Shown: positions 15,869 through 25,000, counted from the first letter of the stretch. The stretch: DNA of 46,697 nucleotides from an uncultured Mycoplasmatota bacterium (GCA_900551455.1 URVV01000010.1:1-46697), one strand, 5' to 3'. Notes: generated by a model from the letters alone, not told the origin. A program made the numbers and translations.

Positions 15869-15953
15869 AAGAATATTCATTATCTCTTAAAAACATTGAC
15901 AACTTATTTGAGATATTGTAAAATGTAGACCAAGGAAATTAATATTCTTTTTT
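15869..15953 (+). promoter_or_regulatory. Promoter inside a long inverted repeat upstream of the lysozyme gene
   Basis: TTGACA (15896-15901), 17-base spacer, TAAAAT (15919-15924) form a good sigma-A promoter. It lies in the loop of AAGAATATT (15869-15877) / AATATTCTT (15941-15949), which ends in TTTTTT. A second TATAAT-like box is near 15980. The inverted repeat may end the preceding transcript. Confidence 0.5.
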
Positions 15954-16003
15954 CTGCTACCAGATTCCTATAATCGTGATATAATATAACCAAGTGGTGA
16001 GTT

Positions 16004-17197
16004 ATGAAAAAAGTATTAATTACAATTATTATCTTATTAAGTATATCTCTTGGTGCCTACGTATATTTTAATCAACCAAAAAATTCTTTTTCTGAAGAAG
16101 ATAGTCCTCTTATTAAAGTAAAAAAAGATTTAACTATCGAGTATGGAAAAATAGTATATTTAAAAGATTATTTAGAAGTTAATAATGGTATACTCCTTGA
16201 TAAAGAAATAAATTATGAATCATTAGGACCATTAATCATTAATTATCAAATAAAAGATAACCATAATAAATTAATTAATAAGAAGCTAGAATTAACCGTC
16301 ATAGATACAACTGCTCCTACCATAATCGTCAATAGTATTTTAAAAATAGAGCAGGGCAGTCAAAAAAAATTAACTGATATCATTATGTGTGGCGATAACT
16401 ATGATAAATCACCTCAAAGAAGTATTGAAGGCACTTACGATTTAAACACTCCTGGAGAATATCCTCTAACATATATTGCCAAAGACTCTAATGGCAATAC
16501 TAATAAATTAGCCTTTACTCTTCAAGTAATAACCAAAAGTAAAAATAATACTAATACTAAAACTTTATTTGAAGAAGTAAAAAATAAATACCAGACTTCT
16601 CATACCAAAATAGGAATAGACGTATCTAAATGGCAAGGAGTAATTGACTTTAAAAAAGTAAAAGAAGCTGGGGCCGAATTTGTAATGATAAGATTAGGTA
16701 CCCAAGCTGGTTTTTCTAAAGATAATATTCTAGATCCAAAATTTAAAGAAAATATTAATAATGCTCTTGCTAATAATCTAGAAGTAGGTATCTATTTTCA
16801 TAGCTACGCTACCACTAAAGAAGAAGCCCTAAATCAAGCAAAATTTGTTATAGATAATCTAAAAGATTATAAAATAACTCTTCCCATCTCATTTGACTGG
16901 GAAAGTTGGTCATCCTATAACACACTAAATTTAAGTTTAACAGATTTAACCAGAATTCAAGAAATATTTTTAGATGAAATAAATAAATCTGGTTATAAAT
17001 CAGCCAGATATGGAAGTAAAAACTATTTAACTAATGCTTGGCAAGATACTAAATATAACACTTGGGTAGCCCATTATACAAATAAACAAACAGATTACCA
17101 AGGAGAATACTTTATGTGGCAACTATGTAGTGATGGTATAATTAAAGGAATCAATGGTTATGTAGATATTGATATCTATTACAATAATATAAAATAA
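16004..17197 (+). CDS. Surface GH25 lysozyme with Ig-like (DUF5011-type) domains
   Basis: 397 residues. An N-terminal membrane anchor or signal (about 3-22) is followed by two Ig-like modules (about 38-100 and 103-177, the second with the DUF5011 pattern IDTTAPTI...GEYPLTYIAKDSNGN). A GH25 muramidase domain covers about 203-397. Catalytic acids are visible: Asp206 (IGIDVSKWQG) and Asp298/Glu300 (SFDWESW). It should cleave the MurNAc-GlcNAc bond of peptidoglycan outside the membrane. No signal-peptidase site is obvious, so it may stay tethered. It ends 16 bases before obgE. Confidence 0.88.
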   Translation: MKKVLITIIILLSISLGAYVYFNQPKNSFSEEDSPLIKVKKDLTIEYGKIVYLKDYLEVNNGILLDKEINYESLGPLIINYQIKDNHNKLINKKLELTVIDTTAPTIIVNSILKIEQGSQKKLTDIIMCGDNYDKSPQRSIEGTYDLNTPGEYPLTYIAKDSNGNTNKLAFTLQVITKSKNNTNTKTLFEEVKNKYQTSHTKIGIDVSKWQGVIDFKKVKEAGAEFVMIRLGTQAGFSKDNILDPKFKENINNALANNLEVGIYFHSYATTKEEALNQAKFVIDNLKDYKITLPISFDWESWSSYNTLNLSLTDLTRIQEIFLDEINKSGYKSARYGSKNYLTNAWQDTKYNTWVAHYTNKQTDYQGEYFMWQLCSDGIIKGINGYVDIDIYYNNIK

Positions 17198-17213
17198 TAA
17201 AGAAGGTGACAAT

Positions 17214-18485
17214 ATGTTTATAGATGAAGTAACAATGGAAGTAACTGCCGGCCGTGGCGGAGATGGGTGTATGGCCTTTCTAAGAGAAAAGTTTGTCCCT
17301 ATGGGTGGACCAAACGGAGGAAATGGTGGAAAAGGTGCCGACATTATTTTTAAAGCTGATGAAGGATTAAAAACATTAATAGATTTAAGATATTTAAAGA
17401 ATGTCAAAGGAGATCCCGGTTTAAATGGTGAAGGTAAAAATAAAAATGGCAAATATGCTATAGATAAAATAATAAAAGTCCCTGTAGGAACTACTATTAA
17501 AGATCAAGATACTGGTCTAGTTATTGCCGACCTAACTAAACAAGGCGAAGAAGTAATAGTTGCATATGGTGGAAAAGGTGGTAGAGGTAATGTTACACTA
17601 GCCACAAGAAGCAATCCTTGTCCATCATTTGCTGAACGTGGAGAACCTGGTGAAGTAAGAAAAATAAAAGTAGAGTTAAGAATGATTGCCGATGTCGGTC
17701 TAGTAGGAATGCCAAGTGTTGGAAAATCAACTCTTCTATCAATGATAACTAATGCAAATCCTAAAATAGCATCTTATCATTTTACCACTCTTTCACCAAA
17801 TTTAGGAGTAGTAACCACCAAAGATAAATTTACCTATGTTATTGCTGATCTTCCTGGATTAATCGAAGGAGCTAGTGAAGGAACCGGTTTAGGACATAAA
17901 TTCCTAAAACATATAGAAAGAACAAAAATAATAGCTCATATTATAGATATCTCTTCATCTGAAGGAAGAGATCCATATAATGACTATCAAATAATAAGAA
18001 AAGAATTAGAAAACTTTAGTCCAAAATTATTAAATAAACAAGAAGTAATAATAGCTAATAAAATAGATTTACCAAATGCCAAAGAAAACCTAGAAATCTT
18101 CAAAAAGAAAGTAAATAAAGATGTTTATGGCATTTCTGCTTTAAATAATCAAAACCTAGATACCATAATAAATATCTTAGCTCAATTAGTAAAAGATACT
18201 AAAGAAGAAATATTATATGATGAAGATATCCAAGAAAGTCACGTATTATATAAATTTAAAAAAGAAAAACCATTTACCATTATTAAAGAAAATAATTCCT
18301 TTATAATAAAAGGAGAACAAGTAGAAAAAATCTTTAAGATGATAAACTTTAATACTGAAGAATCAATTTCTCGCTTTGCTAAAAAATTAAGGAAAATGGG
18401 CGTAGATGAAGAACTAGAAAAACTAGGAGTAAAAGAAGGCGATATTATTAAAATTCTTGATTATGAATTTGAATATACAAAATAA
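17214..18485 (+). CDS. obgE: GTPase ObgE/CgtA
   Basis: 423 residues with the three Obg parts: Gly-rich OBG fold (about 1-157), G domain (about 158-335) with GMPSVGKS at 165-172, DLPG at 212-215 and NKID at 282-285, and the OCT C-terminal domain (about 345-423). Essential ribosome-assembly GTPase. In Bacillus it follows rplU-ysxB-rpmA-spo0B; here tRNAs, the island and two other genes intervene. GAAGGTG precedes the ATG; a terminator follows. Confidence 0.97.
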   Translation: MFIDEVTMEVTAGRGGDGCMAFLREKFVPMGGPNGGNGGKGADIIFKADEGLKTLIDLRYLKNVKGDPGLNGEGKNKNGKYAIDKIIKVPVGTTIKDQDTGLVIADLTKQGEEVIVAYGGKGGRGNVTLATRSNPCPSFAERGEPGEVRKIKVELRMIADVGLVGMPSVGKSTLLSMITNANPKIASYHFTTLSPNLGVVTTKDKFTYVIADLPGLIEGASEGTGLGHKFLKHIERTKIIAHIIDISSSEGRDPYNDYQIIRKELENFSPKLLNKQEVIIANKIDLPNAKENLEIFKKKVNKDVYGISALNNQNLDTIINILAQLVKDTKEEILYDEDIQESHVLYKFKKEKPFTIIKENNSFIIKGEQVEKIFKMINFNTEESISRFAKKLRKMGVDEELEKLGVKEGDIIKILDYEFEYTK

Positions 18486-18512
18486 TTCTTAGTAGTTACT
18501 AAGAATTTTATC
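18485..18512 (+). terminator. Terminator after obgE
   Basis: ATTCTTAGTA-GT-TACTAAGAAT, a 10-bp stem with a very tight turn, then TTTTATC. Confidence 0.75.
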
Positions 18513-18549
18513 TTTATAAACATATAATTAATAAAGAAAGAGGATGAAT

Positions 18550-19071
18550 ATGAAAAAATATGTTTTAATACAGTTATGGAATAATTACATAACCATCAAT
18601 TCTACTACCGCTATTGATGATTATAATATTCCGTGTATAGATACTGGTAAATACCGTCAGGTAGTAAAAAGAAAAAAAGATTCCAAAACAATTTATTATG
18701 GAACAAAAAAAGAATACTTAAAAAAGCATCCCCTAAGTATAAGTCAAACATATGAAATAATCGAACCAATATATGATAATATGCCAGTAATAGGGGAAAT
18801 AATAGATGAATATACTGTCAAAGAATTAATAACCGGTAAAACAGTAGTATATTCTTCAGATAGATTTAAAGGTGAATTATCATATCAAAGAGTTATAGCT
18901 ATGAGTGAAGATAATGTTCTTTCTAATATTAAAAAACTAACCAAAGAAGATATTGAACGATATACTATTGATTTATCAATTATAGAGAATAAATCCAAAG
19001 ATATTGCAAGAAATCATCAAGAACATAAAAAAAGAAAAAAAGTTCCAAGTATAAAATTCAAAAAATGGTAA
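18550..19071 (+). CDS. Hypothetical protein
   Basis: 173 residues from ATG 18550; AAAGAGG lies 8 bases upstream, while the in-frame ATG at 18544 is too close to it. Soluble, with a very basic C-terminal tail (KKRKKVPSIKFKKW). The N-terminal half has beta-strand-like repeats of Tyr/Ile. Not recognised. It stands alone between the obgE terminator and a perfect 18-bp inverted repeat, directly before the secretion locus, but its own product gives no sign of belonging to it. Confidence 0.7.
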   Translation: MKKYVLIQLWNNYITINSTTAIDDYNIPCIDTGKYRQVVKRKKDSKTIYYGTKKEYLKKHPLSISQTYEIIEPIYDNMPVIGEIIDEYTVKELITGKTVVYSSDRFKGELSYQRVIAMSEDNVLSNIKKLTKEDIERYTIDLSIIENKSKDIARNHQEHKKRKKVPSIKFKKW

Positions 19072-19127
19072 AGTGAAAAGTTAAATTCAGTTCGGGTTTT
19101 ATGAAAGTGGAATTTAACTTTTCACTT
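19071..19127. repeat. Perfect 18-bp inverted repeat with 21-base loop
   Basis: AAGTGAAAAGTTAAATTC (19071-19088) is exactly inverted at 19110-19127. The last base of the preceding stop codon is part of the arm. No long T run follows, so it is either an unusual terminator or a structured RNA/protein site. Confidence 0.8.
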
Positions 19128-19176
19128 TATGTTTCCTTAATTTTTCACATATAATTTTCAAATAACTCATAAATTC

Positions 19177-19205
19177 TTGACATAAATAGATTTTTATTAT
19201 ACAAT
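19177..19205 (+). promoter_or_regulatory. Strong sigma-A promoter of the secretion locus
   Basis: TTGACA (19177-19182), exactly 17 bases, TACAAT (19200-19205). A GAGGAGG ribosome site and the first pilin-like gene follow. Confidence 0.75.
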
Positions 19206-19231
19206 AATACTATAAAAAGAGGAGGAAAATT

Positions 19232-19561
19232 ATGTCATTTTTAGCGATTAGTTGTGAACCATTAATGCCATTTATCAGACTTATAAGAGATGGTTTAATT
19301 CCAGTAATTCAAATAGGAATTCCTATTATTTTAATAGTTTTAGGAATGCTAGATTTAGGGAAAGCAGTAGTTGCATCAAAAGAAGATGAAATTAAAGCTG
19401 CTCAAAAATTATTAGTGAAAAGAGCTATTTATGCAGTTGCCATTTTTTTTATCGTATTCGCAGTAAATGCTATATTTAGTTTATTGGCAGGAACCACAGG
19501 CGAAGACAGCATTGATAAAGCAACAGTAAAATGGTCAGATTGTTGGTTTAACAAAAAATAA
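19232..19561 (+). CDS. VirB2/TrbC-like small membrane protein, copy 1
   Basis: 109 residues with two hydrophobic segments (about 23-42 and 66-88) separated by a charged loop (KAVVASKEDEIKAAQKLLVKR). This two-helix, short-loop layout is that of VirB2-like T4SS pilins and related proteins in Bacillota. No cleavable signal; two Cys lie outside the helices. The block PIILIVLGMLDLGKAVVASK is repeated almost residue for residue in the next gene. It has its own promoter and terminator, so it can be made in excess over the downstream machine, as expected for a pilin-like subunit. Confidence 0.75.
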   Translation: MSFLAISCEPLMPFIRLIRDGLIPVIQIGIPIILIVLGMLDLGKAVVASKEDEIKAAQKLLVKRAIYAVAIFFIVFAVNAIFSLLAGTTGEDSIDKATVKWSDCWFNKK

Positions 19562-19568
19562 TTCCAAA

Positions 19569-19602
19569 AAATAGAAAAAGATATATCTTTTTCTATTTTT
19601 TT
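19569..19602 (+). terminator. Terminator between the two pilin-like genes
   Basis: AAATAGAAAAAGAT (19569-19582) pairs with ATCTTTTTCTATTT (19585-19598), followed by more T. It may act as an attenuator between copy 1 and the rest of the locus. Confidence 0.8.
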
Positions 19603-19653
19603 ATGATATACTATACACATAGTATTTTACTTTATTTTTAAGGAGTGAATTTA

Positions 19654-20124
19654 ATGAAATATAAAAAATACCTATTAATATTGCTCATAACCTTATTGCT
19701 AGGAACAACAAAGACTTATGCACTTAGCAAAAACAGTTATGGAAATATAAATAATAATTTAGTACAAAACGTAAATAAGATTGAATTAAATATAAAATCT
19801 TCAGTCCCAATTAATATTTTAGAAGTAGGATGTAATGATATATTCGGAGATAAAAAAGATCCAGATAGTCTAAGCCATTTAATAAATGAAATATTACAAT
19901 ATCCAAGAATAATTGTTCCAATCATTATAATAGGCCTAGGAACATTAGATTTAGCAAAAGCAGTAATTGCAAGTAAAGAAGACGAAATGAGAAAGGCTCA
20001 AAAAACATTTGTCAAAAGAGTAATAATAGGGGTAGCATTTTTTCTAATACCAGCATTTGTTAATTTAATAATGTGGTTAGCAGATATCGTATGGAATGGT
20101 GCATACCCAACTTGTGGATTATAA
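19654..20124 (+). CDS. VirB2/TrbC-like membrane protein with signal peptide, copy 2
   Basis: 156 residues from ATG 19654 (AAGGAG at 19640-19645). Signal peptide about 1-23 ending YALS, an extracellular ~60-residue segment, then the same two-helix module as copy 1 (PIIIIGLGTLDLAKAVIASKEDE..., about 90-150). Clearly a paralogue with an added exported N-terminal part. Two forms of the same module, one with and one without a signal peptide, suggest major and minor subunits or a subunit plus its cap or adaptor. Confidence 0.75.
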   Translation: MKYKKYLLILLITLLLGTTKTYALSKNSYGNINNNLVQNVNKIELNIKSSVPINILEVGCNDIFGDKKDPDSLSHLINEILQYPRIIVPIIIIGLGTLDLAKAVIASKEDEMRKAQKTFVKRVIIGVAFFLIPAFVNLIMWLADIVWNGAYPTCGL

Positions 20125-20140
20125 AAAAGAAGGTGATTAT

Positions 20141-22276
20141 ATGAATTCTTATATATTTTTCTTTGCTTCTTTTATAGATACAGTTCTTGAGAGATTATTT
20201 GATATTATAGGTAGTGTATTTAACATTTTATGGGCTCGATTATGCTCTATAGTATATGGACTAATAGTACTTGCATTCAATTTGTTTACTGAAGTATCAC
20301 AATTAGATATATTATCTGCAGATAAAGTGAATGGAATATATCAAAGATTAACAATGATTATAACAATCGTTATGGTTTTTTACATAACATTTGAATTTAT
20401 AAAATATGTAATTTCACCAGACACAATTTCAGATAAAGAAAAAGGTGCTGGTAAAGTTGTTGCTAGAATTGTAACTGCAATATTGTTAATAGCATTTGTT
20501 CCAACAATATTCAGTTGGGGATATAAAATACAGCAAAGAATTTTAGACACAAACGTAATCCCAGTTGTCATATTAGGTCAAAAAAATTGGAATTTTAAAA
20601 GTGCAGGTAGTAATTTTGCTGGTAATGTTTTTTCCGCCTTTTATCGAGCAAATTGTGACTCAGAAACTACTGAAAAAGAGTGCAACGATGCCAGAGAAAA
20701 AGTAGATAAAAATATTGCAAAATTTAAAGAAGATAAAGGTCTGCTTGCATTAGAAGGTGCACTTGCTGGAGACATAATATCAAGTTTAAAATCAATAGTA
20801 ACTGGGAAAAAGTTAATTCAATTTGATGGACTATTGGCTCTTGTATTTGGGTGCTTTACATTATATGTTTTATTCTCCTATGTTCTAGACCTAGGAACAA
20901 GATATATTCAACTACTATTTCTGCAAATTATTGCCCCCGTAGCTATAATAAGCTCAATTACCCCACAAAAAGATAGTATGTTAAAAAAATGGGCAAAGCA
21001 ATGTTCAACCACTTATTTAGATGTATTTATTAGATTAGCTATCTTATACTTTATGATGTTGATAGTATCAATTTTAAGTAGTTCATTAGATTTTTATGAA
21101 ATGACAAAAAATGGAGAACAAATAAACGTATTTGTATATATAGTAGTAATCGCGGGATTATTAATCTTTGTTCAAAGAGCACCAAAATTATTAAAAGAAT
21201 TATTCCCTCAAGGTGGTGCAGCAAGTCTTGGATTCGGCTTTTCAGCAAAATCAAGATTGGAACCACTTGGAAAAACAATTAGTTCTATGGTAAAACCAGT
21301 TGCCGCAGGTGTTGGTTTAGCAACTGGAGCCCGTAGTATCTTTAAAAAAGGTGTTGGTGCCGATGGTAAAAAACATCTAGGGTTAAATAAAGATTTAATA
21401 AGCGAAAAAGACAAAAAAGGTAATAAATTCAAAGATAGATTAAAACGTGGCGCTACTTATGCAGTAAGTGCCGCAAAAGCTGGTTTCAAAGGTGCTAGTA
21501 CGGGTGCTAAAACAGGGAGATTCAAGGACGCACAAGTATCTGCTCAACAATCAACCCAGGGAGATGAAGCTAGAGTAAATGCTGGCGGTAGCGTCTTAGG
21601 TGCAACATTTAGAGGTGCTTACTATCAAAATGTCAAAACAGATTTAAAAACTGAAGTTGAAGATTTACAAGCAATAACAAAAGCAAAAGATTCAGTATCC
21701 TCATCTGTAAAGGATATGAAAGTTATGAAAACAATGGAATCATACAAAAATGACTGGTATAATAGAGGTATTGGAGATGCTAGCGCAAGAGAAAAAGTAA
21801 TGAAAGATATGGAAAAAGCTGCAAGAGTTTATGCGGTAAGTGAAAGAAGTGAGGCTGATCAAGCAGCATTTAGACAAAAAATGGAAGAAGCCATTCGAAC
21901 AGTCTATAGAGTCGGTACAGGTCCACTAAACAAAGAACAAACTGAAATTGTAAATAACTTAATAGCAAGTGGAGAATTTGACAATGTAAAATGGGATACT
22001 GTTAAGTCAAATATAGAAGAAGCTCAAAGAATTTCAGAAGGCAGACAGGTTACTGTTGAACAAACTAGATTAGATGCTAGTGGGAAATCTGTTACTGAAA
22101 AAACAGTCAAGACCATTGATGCTAATAATAGCGGAAAGCCTGGTGTTGCAACAATTAAAGAATTTGCTGAAAAGATTGGCGATGTTGCTGATGAAGCCAC
22201 TAGAGACATCACTGAAATCAACAATAGTGATGAAAAGAGAGCTGCCGATGCCAATGCTGCTGAAGGTAAAAAATAA
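20141..22276 (+). CDS. VirB6/TrbL-like polytopic membrane protein with long C-terminal tail
   Basis: 711 residues from ATG 20141 (GAAGGTG just upstream; an in-frame TTG-type upstream extension would overlap the pilin gene). Membrane helices lie at about 22-50, 68-92, 107-126, 225-250, 255-280, 295-315 and 330-350, with the VirB6/TrbL core between. The last ~350 residues are soluble, Ala/Lys-rich and largely helical, and lie at the cytoplasmic face if helix count and charge are read correctly. VirB6 forms the inner-membrane channel of T4SS. The tail is longer than the typical family and could bind the ATPases or substrates. Confidence 0.78.
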   Translation: MNSYIFFFASFIDTVLERLFDIIGSVFNILWARLCSIVYGLIVLAFNLFTEVSQLDILSADKVNGIYQRLTMIITIVMVFYITFEFIKYVISPDTISDKEKGAGKVVARIVTAILLIAFVPTIFSWGYKIQQRILDTNVIPVVILGQKNWNFKSAGSNFAGNVFSAFYRANCDSETTEKECNDAREKVDKNIAKFKEDKGLLALEGALAGDIISSLKSIVTGKKLIQFDGLLALVFGCFTLYVLFSYVLDLGTRYIQLLFLQIIAPVAIISSITPQKDSMLKKWAKQCSTTYLDVFIRLAILYFMMLIVSILSSSLDFYEMTKNGEQINVFVYIVVIAGLLIFVQRAPKLLKELFPQGGAASLGFGFSAKSRLEPLGKTISSMVKPVAAGVGLATGARSIFKKGVGADGKKHLGLNKDLISEKDKKGNKFKDRLKRGATYAVSAAKAGFKGASTGAKTGRFKDAQVSAQQSTQGDEARVNAGGSVLGATFRGAYYQNVKTDLKTEVEDLQAITKAKDSVSSSVKDMKVMKTMESYKNDWYNRGIGDASAREKVMKDMEKAARVYAVSERSEADQAAFRQKMEEAIRTVYRVGTGPLNKEQTEIVNNLIASGEFDNVKWDTVKSNIEEAQRISEGRQVTVEQTRLDASGKSVTEKTVKTIDANNSGKPGVATIKEFAEKIGDVADEATRDITEINNSDEKRAADANAAEGKK

Positions 22277-22317
22277 AGAAATATATACATATATGAATAA
22301 AAGGAGTGTGATACTTA

Positions 22318-22638
22318 ATGAATGGTAGTTTAGTACCAGCAAATACTAAGAAATCTTTATTGGTATTTGGTATGTTCCGTCCATTACCAGATTTATTAAT
22401 ACTAAGTGGTGGAGTAGGATTAACAGTAGTATTGCTGTTAATCTTCGGAAACGCCAATACTTGGATACTTATTGGGTGTTGTATACCAATGCTATTAGCT
22501 GTAGTATTGGTTCTACCCATACCAAATTATCATAATACATTATGTGCAATACAAAGTATATTAGATTTCTATAATGGAAGAAGAAAATTTATGTGGAAGG
22601 GTTGGTGCATAAGAGATGAGTACAAAGATGACAAATAG
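22318..22638 (+). CDS. VirB3/PrgI-like membrane protein
   Basis: 106 residues with two close hydrophobic segments (about 27-44 and 48-66) and a short basic tail containing FYNGRRKFMWKGW. This layout and position directly before VirB4 match PrgI/VirB3-type proteins of Gram-positive T4SS. It overlaps the next gene by 23 bases. Start supported by AAGGAGTG. Confidence 0.7.
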   Translation: MNGSLVPANTKKSLLVFGMFRPLPDLLILSGGVGLTVVLLLIFGNANTWILIGCCIPMLLAVVLVLPIPNYHNTLCAIQSILDFYNGRRKFMWKGWCIRDEYKDDK

Positions 22639-23176
22639 TTCAAAATATACTGAAGACTGGATTCCAGTCAAAAACATCGCTAATGGAATGATCGAATTAG
22701 ACAATAAATATAAAGTTACAGGAGTAAAAGTAAAACCCAAAAATATCTTTATATTAGATACCAATACAAGAAATAACATTTTAGCTATGTTAAAAACATT
22801 TTATGATACTATTGATTTTGAATTTTGGCTAATATCTTCAGATAGACCAGTTGATATTTCAAATTATCTAGCAACATTGCAAGTCCAGTATAATCAAGTT
22901 CAAGATCCAAGAATTAAAAAAATAATTAGTCAAGATATTGCCAAAGCTAATGATTTTATGAACAATAATGTAACTGATACAGAATTCTACATTTTATTTA
23001 AATCAAATAATAATGATATAATTCAAAAACGTCTAAGAACACTTATATTAGGATTATCTAATTGTGGCTTAGACTCAACACAAACTTCTAATACTGATTT
23101 AAGGACAATGCTAGATAGTTTTCTAAATGGGGGAAAAACAATAGAAAGTAAGGCGGTGTTGCCAAGTGAATTTTAA
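22616..23176 (+). CDS. VirB4 N-terminal-domain-like protein (separate subunit)
   Basis: 186 residues. The sequence (TGVKVKPKNIFILD..., DFEFWLISSDRPVDISNYL..., TDTEFYILFKSNN...) is of the VirB4/TraC N-terminal domain type, with no ATPase motif. The next gene holds the rest of VirB4 in another frame. The upstream reading of that second frame has a TAG a few codons back, so the split is not a simple sequencing frameshift. The two overlap by 11 bases, suggesting coupled translation of a two-part VirB4. An ATG at 22628 is an alternative start. Confidence 0.65.
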   Translation: MSTKMTNSSKYTEDWIPVKNIANGMIELDNKYKVTGVKVKPKNIFILDTNTRNNILAMLKTFYDTIDFEFWLISSDRPVDISNYLATLQVQYNQVQDPRIKKIISQDIAKANDFMNNNVTDTEFYILFKSNNNDIIQKRLRTLILGLSNCGLDSTQTSNTDLRTMLDSFLNGGKTIESKAVLPSEF

Positions 23177-24953
23177 ATCACAACTTGCCCCTAAAGGGCT
23201 ACAATTTAACGCTTCAGATTTTATCATAAGTGACAAATATGCTACAGTATTAACCGTTATCTCATACCCACGTTATATAAATGATGGATATCTTTCAGAC
23301 TTAACAAATATCCCCGGAGTAAAAGTATCAATTAAACATATTCCAGTACCCTTTACAACATTAACTAAAATGCTAAATAAAGAAGTCGCAGATTTAAGAG
23401 CAAAATATCAAGTAGAAAGAGATAATACTATTCTTGAAAGAATTCGTCAAGATATGGATTCATTAGAAACATTTATTCAACAATTTACTGCCTCACGATC
23501 AACAACATTCGATTTTCAATTACATTTAATGCTAACTGCGGACACTAAAGAAGAACTAGAAAATAAAAAGTTAAATTTAAAAACATATTTGGATTCAATG
23601 GAAATGGTTGCCATTCCTTTAAGATTCGAACAACAAAATGTTCTAAAATCAATGTTACCAATTTTTGAAAAAACTCCAATCGAAGATCGTATTGGGACGA
23701 TTATGCCTTCACCAACAATGGCTACAATGTATCCATTTATCTTTGATAGCTTAAAAGATGAAGGATTATCTACATTACTAGGAATAGAATTTTCAGGTGG
23801 CGTTGTTTTATTTAATCAATTTCTATATCAATTAAAGAAAGAAAACAATAGAAATAATGCTAATATGATTATCCTTGGAGCTTCTGGCTCTGGAAAATCT
23901 ACTGCAGCTAAATTAATGATTCGTAGCCACATAAGAAATAATTATCAATTAGTATGTGTTGACCCCGAAGGTGAACTAACCGAAATGACTAAGAATTATG
24001 GTGGAGAAGTAATTGACTTAGGTAAAGGTGGTCAATACGGTATGATTAACCCACTAGAAATAGTTATGGATAGTGATGATGATTCCATTGCAAGTCAAGG
24101 TTTAGGATACACCGTATTAACTTCAACAATTCAAAATATCAAAGCCTTTATGAAATACTATTCACCTAATATTGAGGAAGATGTATTAACACTTTTCGGA
24201 GAAATAGTTTTAGAGACATATGCTCGTTTCGGTATTGCATATAATACAAATTTTATGCATTATAAATCAAAAGATTTTCCAATAATGCAAGATGTATACA
24301 TTACTGTAACTAGCAAATTAACTTCAATGACAGAAAAAACTCACGAAAGAGACGTTTTAGAAAGATTAGAACTAAAATTAAGACCATTAGTAAAAGAATT
24401 ACAATACTATTTTAATGGTCATACCACAATAAATACTTCAAATGAATATTTAGTATTTAATATTAAAGAAATAATGAATTCTGATGTGAACATTAGAAAC
24501 GCCTTATTATTTAATGTATTAAAATATGCTTGGAGCCTATGCTTAAATCCAAATAAAAATACAGTTTTATCCGTAGATGAAGCTCATGTATTATTAGGCT
24601 CACAAAACGAACTTGGTGCTGAATTTTTAGCCCAAGTACAAAGAAGAGCAAGAAAATACAATACTGGTACAATTATCATTACTCAACAGCCATCAGACTT
24701 TGTTGCTAATAATATGATAATGCACGGTAAAGCTATATTTGATAACGCCTCATATTATTTAGTAATGGGATTAAGAAAACAAGCAGTAGATGATTTATCA
24801 AGACTTGTAGATTTAAATGATAATGAAAAAGAAAATATTAAAAGATATAATCAAGGTGAAGCTTTATTCGTTTGTGGAAATCGAAGAATGCAAATTGATG
24901 TTAGTCTAACTGAAGATGAATTAGAATCATTTGGATCAGGTGGGGGGCTATAA
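23166..24953 (+). CDS. VirB4-like T4SS ATPase
   Basis: 595 residues from GTG 23166. After ~230 residues of VirB4 middle domain comes the RecA-like ATPase: Walker A GASGSGKS at 238-245, Walker B TVLSVDEAH with Asp471-Glu472, and the VirB4-type RRARKYNTGTIIITQQPSDF stretch (motif beyond Walker B). VirB4 ATPases power assembly and substrate transfer and are the most conserved T4SS parts. The start is short of the usual ~780-residue protein because the N-terminal domain is in the preceding gene. It ends cleanly, 47 bases before the wall-hydrolase gene. Confidence 0.9.
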   Translation: MNFKSQLAPKGLQFNASDFIISDKYATVLTVISYPRYINDGYLSDLTNIPGVKVSIKHIPVPFTTLTKMLNKEVADLRAKYQVERDNTILERIRQDMDSLETFIQQFTASRSTTFDFQLHLMLTADTKEELENKKLNLKTYLDSMEMVAIPLRFEQQNVLKSMLPIFEKTPIEDRIGTIMPSPTMATMYPFIFDSLKDEGLSTLLGIEFSGGVVLFNQFLYQLKKENNRNNANMIILGASGSGKSTAAKLMIRSHIRNNYQLVCVDPEGELTEMTKNYGGEVIDLGKGGQYGMINPLEIVMDSDDDSIASQGLGYTVLTSTIQNIKAFMKYYSPNIEEDVLTLFGEIVLETYARFGIAYNTNFMHYKSKDFPIMQDVYITVTSKLTSMTEKTHERDVLERLELKLRPLVKELQYYFNGHTTINTSNEYLVFNIKEIMNSDVNIRNALLFNVLKYAWSLCLNPNKNTVLSVDEAHVLLGSQNELGAEFLAQVQRRARKYNTGTIIITQQPSDFVANNMIMHGKAIFDNASYYLVMGLRKQAVDDLSRLVDLNDNEKENIKRYNQGEALFVCGNRRMQIDVSLTEDELESFGSGGGL

Positions 24954-25000
24954 TAAATAGCTCCCACTTTGTGAGAACTTTAAAAAAGGGAAGGTAGTAT

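Noticed and set aside
21208..21432. Leftward ORFs opposite the VirB6 gene
   Set aside because: Shadows of the real frame, as are the other antisense ORFs at 29004, 29472 and 43396; low-complexity Ser/Leu runs.
22074..22328. Overlapping rightward ORF at the end of the VirB6 gene
   Set aside because: Out-of-frame reading of a codon-biased coding region; crosses into the next gene with no ribosome site of its own.
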